A stretch of DNA of 33,625 bases, taken from the NCBI GenBank assembly GCA_002503545.1, contig DARY01000028.1:3412-37036 (forward strand). Reading direction: 5' to 3'. A model generated the notes under the pieces. It did not search any database, was not told the origin of the DNA, and saw nothing but the letters and a program-made list of their open reading frames with translations. Within the stretch, counting starts at the first letter, position 1, and the number at the start of each line of letters is the position of its first letter. This DNA is from Candidatus Methanomethylophilus sp. UBA78 (GTDB lineage: Archaea > Thermoplasmatota > Thermoplasmata > Methanomassiliicoccales > Methanomethylophilaceae). Shown in pieces: positions 30,178-33,625 of the stretch. A program made the position numbers and the translations under genes.

Positions 30178-31093
30178 GTGAAAACCTTGGACGACAAAAC
30201 AATGAAAATAGCAGCCGTCGCTGCCATTGCCATAATCGCCGTCGCCGGAGTCGCCATCTTTGTGATGAACGACGACAGCGGCGACAGTGACAAATTCAAG
30301 ATAATGGATGTAAACGGTGTAGACGCCACCATCGACAACGTCGTGAAAGGCGACTACGTCCTGCAGAGAAATCTCCTCTTAGCGACCAAAGGCACCCCCT
30401 CCGGGGCCGCCGCCGACCTCATCAACTACGTCCTGAGCGCGGAAGGCCAGAAGATCGTGGAAGAGAACGACTACATAGCCGCCAACAGTTCCGCCCCCGC
30501 CTACAAGTCCACCCTCGACAAGAACACCAACTACACCATCGCCATCCAGGGATCCACCACCGTGGCACCCATCATGGCTGCCGTTGAGGAGGCTTACGAG
30601 AAGATCAACCCCAACGTCAAGATCAGCATGACCGCCAACGGATCCGGTACCGGAGCTGCGGCTGCCATCGATGGCACCGCCGACATCGGAATGCTCTCCC
30701 GCGACCTCAAGCCGAGCGAGAAGACCGAAGGCGGACTCGTCGAGACCATCATCGGAAAGGACGGCATCGCCATCCTCGTCAACAACTCCGTCAACGGGGT
30801 CACCAACCTGACCCTCGAGCAGATCGCCAAGATCTACTCCGGAGAGTACACCAACTGGAACCAGCTCGGCGGAGAGGACCACAAGATCGTCGGTCTGCGG
30901 CAGGGAGGCATCCTCCGGAACCCGCGGAGCGTTCGAGGAGATCCTCACCCTGAAAGTATCCGGATTCAGCTCGAAGTCTGTGACCAGCGGCATGGCTGAG
31001 TTCAACAGCAACAACGCGCTCCTGACCCAGATTGAGAAGACTGATTACGCCATCGGCTACGTCAGTCTGGGAATCGCTCTCGAGGCGATCTGA
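30178..31093 (+). pseudogene. pstS: Phosphate-binding protein PstS, circularly permuted, with a frameshift
   Basis: The protein begins with a signal/anchor helix (MKIAAVAAIAIIAVAGVAIF). Next comes a segment that in ordinary PstS proteins is the C-terminus (MDVNGVDATIDNVVKGDY, then ATKGTPSG and VLSAEGQKIVEENDYI). Only then comes the usual N-terminal part (YTIAIQGSTTVAPIM, ANGSGTGAAAAIDGTADIGM, SRDLK). At about 30892 one extra base breaks the frame; skipping it restores KIV-VCGREASSGTRGAFEE, the phosphate loop, and the frame runs to a TGA at 31091-31093, ending AIGYVSLGIALEAI, which is where the normal C-terminal segment would begin. So the domain order is permuted. As sequenced the frame stops at 30999. 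The start is the GTG at 30178 or the ATG at 30202. It may be a sequencing error or a real lesion. Confidence 0.75.
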
Positions 31094-31107
31094 GCAGAGG
31101 CACCCAG

Positions 31108-33075
31108 ATGTCCGAATGCAGTAACGTCCTGAACAAGACGGGGACCGTCAACGCGGACTCCGTCTGCAAGATCGCCATGGCGGCCGTGGCCTCTTTCGTG
31201 GCCGTCATGGTGGTGGCGATAATCGTATTCATCGCAGGACAGGGTTTCGATGCCCTGAAGGAAGTGGGCATCTGGGAGTTCCTCACCGGCAGTGTGTGGA
31301 GACCGCATGTCGATTCCTACGGCGCGGCCTCCCTCATCGCCGGCACCCTCATGGTGACCGTAGGCGCCATGGCGGTCTCCTGTCCCATCGGGATAGGTAT
31401 CGCCATCTACCTCTCCGAGGTGGCCAGCTCAAACACCAGAAACAAGATCAAACCCGTTATCGAGGTCATGGCCGGCATACCCTCCGTGGTATACGGTCTC
31501 CTCGGAATCACCATTCTCGTCCCGGCGGTGCACATGCTGTTCCCCGAACAGACGCTGTCCGGGCTCTCCTGGCTGACAGGGTCACTCCTCCTCGGGATAA
31601 TGGCCCTGCCGACCATCATATCCGTTTCAGACGATGCGCTCAAGACGGTGCCCGCCTCCTACAGGGAGGCCTCGCTCGCCATCGGCGCAACCAAATGGGA
31701 AACCATAACCAAAGTGATTGTCCCCGCCGCCGCCTCCGGGATATCGGCAGCGGTCATACTGGGCGTGGGAAGGGCCATCGGAGAGACCATGGCCGTGATG
31801 ATGGTCACCGGCAACACGGCCATCATGCCGGACCCCATATGGAACGTGTTCTCCACCGTGAGGACCATAACGGCGACCCTGGCGCTCGAGATACCCGAGA
31901 TAGTGGTCGGAAGCACCGCCTACTCGGCCCTGTTCCTCCTGGCCCTCATACTCATGCTGATGATACTGGTGATCAACCTGTCCGTCAGGGCGATCATGAA
32001 CAGGTCCGCCCGCAAGTTCTCCGGTGTGGAGAAGGTCGGACGCCTCACCCTCCTCGTCGAGAACATGGACCGCAGAGTGGTCCATGCGGTGAAGGAGGTA
32101 TCCCTGATCTCGGCGATAGCAATAGCGGTCTTCTGCGCGGCATCCCTGTTCACGGGGACCATACAGTCCGCGGCGGCGGCCGTGGGCGCCGTCGTCGCAT
32201 GGAAGGTCCTGACGGTGGCGGGCCCCAGGAAGGTGGGGAGGAAGAGCAGGCAGAAGCTCGCCTTCGGCACCCTGTCCGCCACCGCCTTCGGCATCGTGGT
32301 GGGACTGGTCCTCGTGCTCGTCTACATCGCGGTCAACGCCATCCCCGCCCTCAGCCCCGAGTTCCTGCTCGACAACCCCTCCCGCGCCGGAAAGGCGGGA
32401 GGCATATTCCCCGCCATCGTCGGTACCCTCGAGCTCATCGCCGGGACGGCCCTGCTGGCCGTACCCGTCGGCATACTCACCGGGGTCTACCTGACCGAGT
32501 ACGGCGGCAAGGGGAGGGTCACCAAAGCCGTGACCGCCGCCGTCGACATCCTCAACGGGACCCCCTCCGTCATCTTCGGACTGTTCGGCATGGTCGTCCT
32601 CGTGATCTACCTCGGCATGGGCTACAGCCTCGTGGCGGGATGCATCACCCTGGCCCTCATGACCATGCCCGTCATAATCAGGACCACCCAGGAGGCCGTC
32701 GCGGCCGTCCCCGGGGACCTGAGGGAGGCCTCCCGCGCCATCGGCGCCACCAAGATGCAGACGACCTTCAGGGTCGTCGTCCCCGCCGCCATAAGCGGCA
32801 TAGTCACGGGAGCCATCCTGAGCCTCGCCCGCGCCGCGGGAGAGACGGCCCCCATCATGTTCACCGCCGTCGTCATAATGTCGAAGGTATCGGACTACGC
32901 CCTGACCGAGCCGGTCATGGCCCTCCCCTACCACCTTTACTACCTGGCCTCCGAGGGGCGCGCGGACCCCTCGATGATGTACGCCACCGCGCTGGTCCTC
33001 CTGGCCATCGTGCTGACGATGTTCCTCCTCGCGTCCGTCGTCAGATCCCGCGGAGAGAGGAGGCTGAGACAGTGA
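31108..33075 (+). CDS. Fused phosphate permease PstC-PstA
   Basis: One 655-residue chain contains both halves of the phosphate ABC permease, normally two proteins. The N-terminal half is PstC-like with the ATPase-contact (EAA) loop EASLAIGATKWETITKVIVP; the C-terminal half is PstA-like with EASRAIGATKMQTTFRVVVP. Each has about six membrane helices. They are joined by about 60 residues that include two extra hydrophobic segments (AIAIAVFCAASLFTG and AAAAVGAVVAWKVLTVAG), an arrangement that would keep both halves in the correct orientation. The gene starts 14 bases after pstS, and its stop overlaps the start of pstB (GTGA), so it sits in a phosphate-uptake operon. No frameshift or stop interrupts the fusion. 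Confidence 0.93.
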   Translation: MSECSNVLNKTGTVNADSVCKIAMAAVASFVAVMVVAIIVFIAGQGFDALKEVGIWEFLTGSVWRPHVDSYGAASLIAGTLMVTVGAMAVSCPIGIGIAIYLSEVASSNTRNKIKPVIEVMAGIPSVVYGLLGITILVPAVHMLFPEQTLSGLSWLTGSLLLGIMALPTIISVSDDALKTVPASYREASLAIGATKWETITKVIVPAAASGISAAVILGVGRAIGETMAVMMVTGNTAIMPDPIWNVFSTVRTITATLALEIPEIVVGSTAYSALFLLALILMLMILVINLSVRAIMNRSARKFSGVEKVGRLTLLVENMDRRVVHAVKEVSLISAIAIAVFCAASLFTGTIQSAAAAVGAVVAWKVLTVAGPRKVGRKSRQKLAFGTLSATAFGIVVGLVLVLVYIAVNAIPALSPEFLLDNPSRAGKAGGIFPAIVGTLELIAGTALLAVPVGILTGVYLTEYGGKGRVTKAVTAAVDILNGTPSVIFGLFGMVVLVIYLGMGYSLVAGCITLALMTMPVIIRTTQEAVAAVPGDLREASRAIGATKMQTTFRVVVPAAISGIVTGAILSLARAAGETAPIMFTAVVIMSKVSDYALTEPVMALPYHLYYLASEGRADPSMMYATALVLLAIVLTMFLLASVVRSRGERRLRQ

Positions 33076-33625
33076 AGAACACCATAATGAACGTCGAGAA
33101 CCTCGACGTGTGGTACGGAGACAAACGCGCCGTCACCGGCGTCAACATGCCGGTGGAGGAGCACGGGGTGACGGCCCTCATCGGGGCGTCCGGCTGCGGC
33201 AAATCCACCCTGCTGCGCAGCATGAACAGGATGAACGACCTCATAGACGGCTGCCGGATAGAGGGCAGCATCACCTTCCGCGGCAGCGACATCTACGCCG
33301 CCGGGACGGACGTCAACGAGGTCAGGACCAGGATCGGCATGATCTTCCAGCGCCCCAACCCCTACCCCATGAGCGTGAGGGACAACATCGCCTACGGTCC
33401 GAGGATCCACGGCGTGACGAAGAACTCCGAGCTCGACGAGATCGTCGAGAGGACGCTCCGGCAGGCCGCCCTGTGGGACGAGGTGAAGGACAGGCTCAAG
33501 AGGTCCGCCCTCGGCCTCTCCGGCGGACAGCAGCAGAGGCTCTGCATAGCGAGGGCCCTGGCCGTCAACCCGGACGTCATCCTGATGGACGAGCCCACCT
33601 CCGCCCTCGACCCCATCGCCACGGC
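33072..33625 (+). CDS. pstB: Phosphate ABC transporter ATPase PstB (partial)
   Basis: The first 184 codons are present; the gene runs off the right edge. Walker A is IGASGCGKSTLL, the Q-loop region is GMIFQRPNPYPMSV, the ABC signature is LSGGQQQRLCIARALA and Walker B is VILMDEPTSALDP, all in the form typical of PstB. It powers phosphate import through the fused permease. The GTG at 33072 overlaps the permease stop (GTGA), with an alternative ATG at 33087 whose product begins MNVENLDVWYGDKRAV. About a quarter of the protein is missing. Confidence 0.95.
   Translation, partial: MKNTIMNVENLDVWYGDKRAVTGVNMPVEEHGVTALIGASGCGKSTLLRSMNRMNDLIDGCRIEGSITFRGSDIYAAGTDVNEVRTRIGMIFQRPNPYPMSVRDNIAYGPRIHGVTKNSELDEIVERTLRQAALWDEVKDRLKRSALGLSGGQQQRLCIARALAVNPDVILMDEPTSALDPIAT

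Overview
The window looks like the chromosome of a GC-rich archaeon, most likely a gut-type methanogen of the Methanomassiliicoccales (Thermoplasmatota). This placement is inferred, not proven. Supporting signs are TATA-type promoters set 25-29 bases before start codons (leaderless mRNAs), a geranylgeranyl reductase for archaeal lipids, a corrinoid protein fused to a methyltransferase, BspA-type leucine-rich surface proteins and Sel1 proteins. TAG stops are also nearly absent: only one gene appears to end in TAG, as expected where UAG can be pyrrolysine. No rRNA, tRNA or CRISPR array was seen.

Positions 1-7,700 hold housekeeping and stress genes: a GNAT acetyltransferase with a YgiQ-type radical SAM protein, a convergent aldo/keto reductase with two 4Fe-4S motifs, an SprT-like metalloprotease, an arsR-arsM arsenic module whose operator-like palindrome overlaps the arsM TATA box, and an IS4/IS1634-like transposase gene. 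Positions 7,700-11,370 hold a corrinoid/methyltransferase fusion, an MFS transporter directly behind it, and a DUF2284 protein. Positions 11,390-15,600 hold two paralogous surface LRR proteins, followed on the minus strand by a tiny lysine-rich leaderless gene with its own terminator. Positions 15,700-19,035 hold two Sel1 proteins, an unknown acidic protein and a trypsin-like protease that appears cytosolic. An AT-rich stretch of about 0.9 kb without a convincing gene follows; it contains two strong hairpins and recurring short motifs.

Positions 19,921-25,566 hold a geranylgeranyl reductase, three tandem divergent GNAT proteins, and a minus-strand operon (MFS transporter, 3-methyladenine DNA glycosylase, proline-iminopeptidase-like hydrolase). 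Then come an AAA/DUF4143 ATPase, an ArsB/NhaD-type transporter preceded by an unlisted 33-residue membrane protein, and two tandem serine recombinases.

The right end is the most unusual part. It is a phosphate-uptake (pst) operon divergent from the recombinase pair. Its PstS appears circularly permuted (the family's C-terminal segment precedes the N-terminal part) and carries a +1 frameshift. PstC and PstA are fused into one 655-residue permease, and pstB runs off the window. The 169-base spacer between recombinases and pst carries a perfect 10-bp inverted repeat around an AT-rich core and overlapping the pst TATA box.
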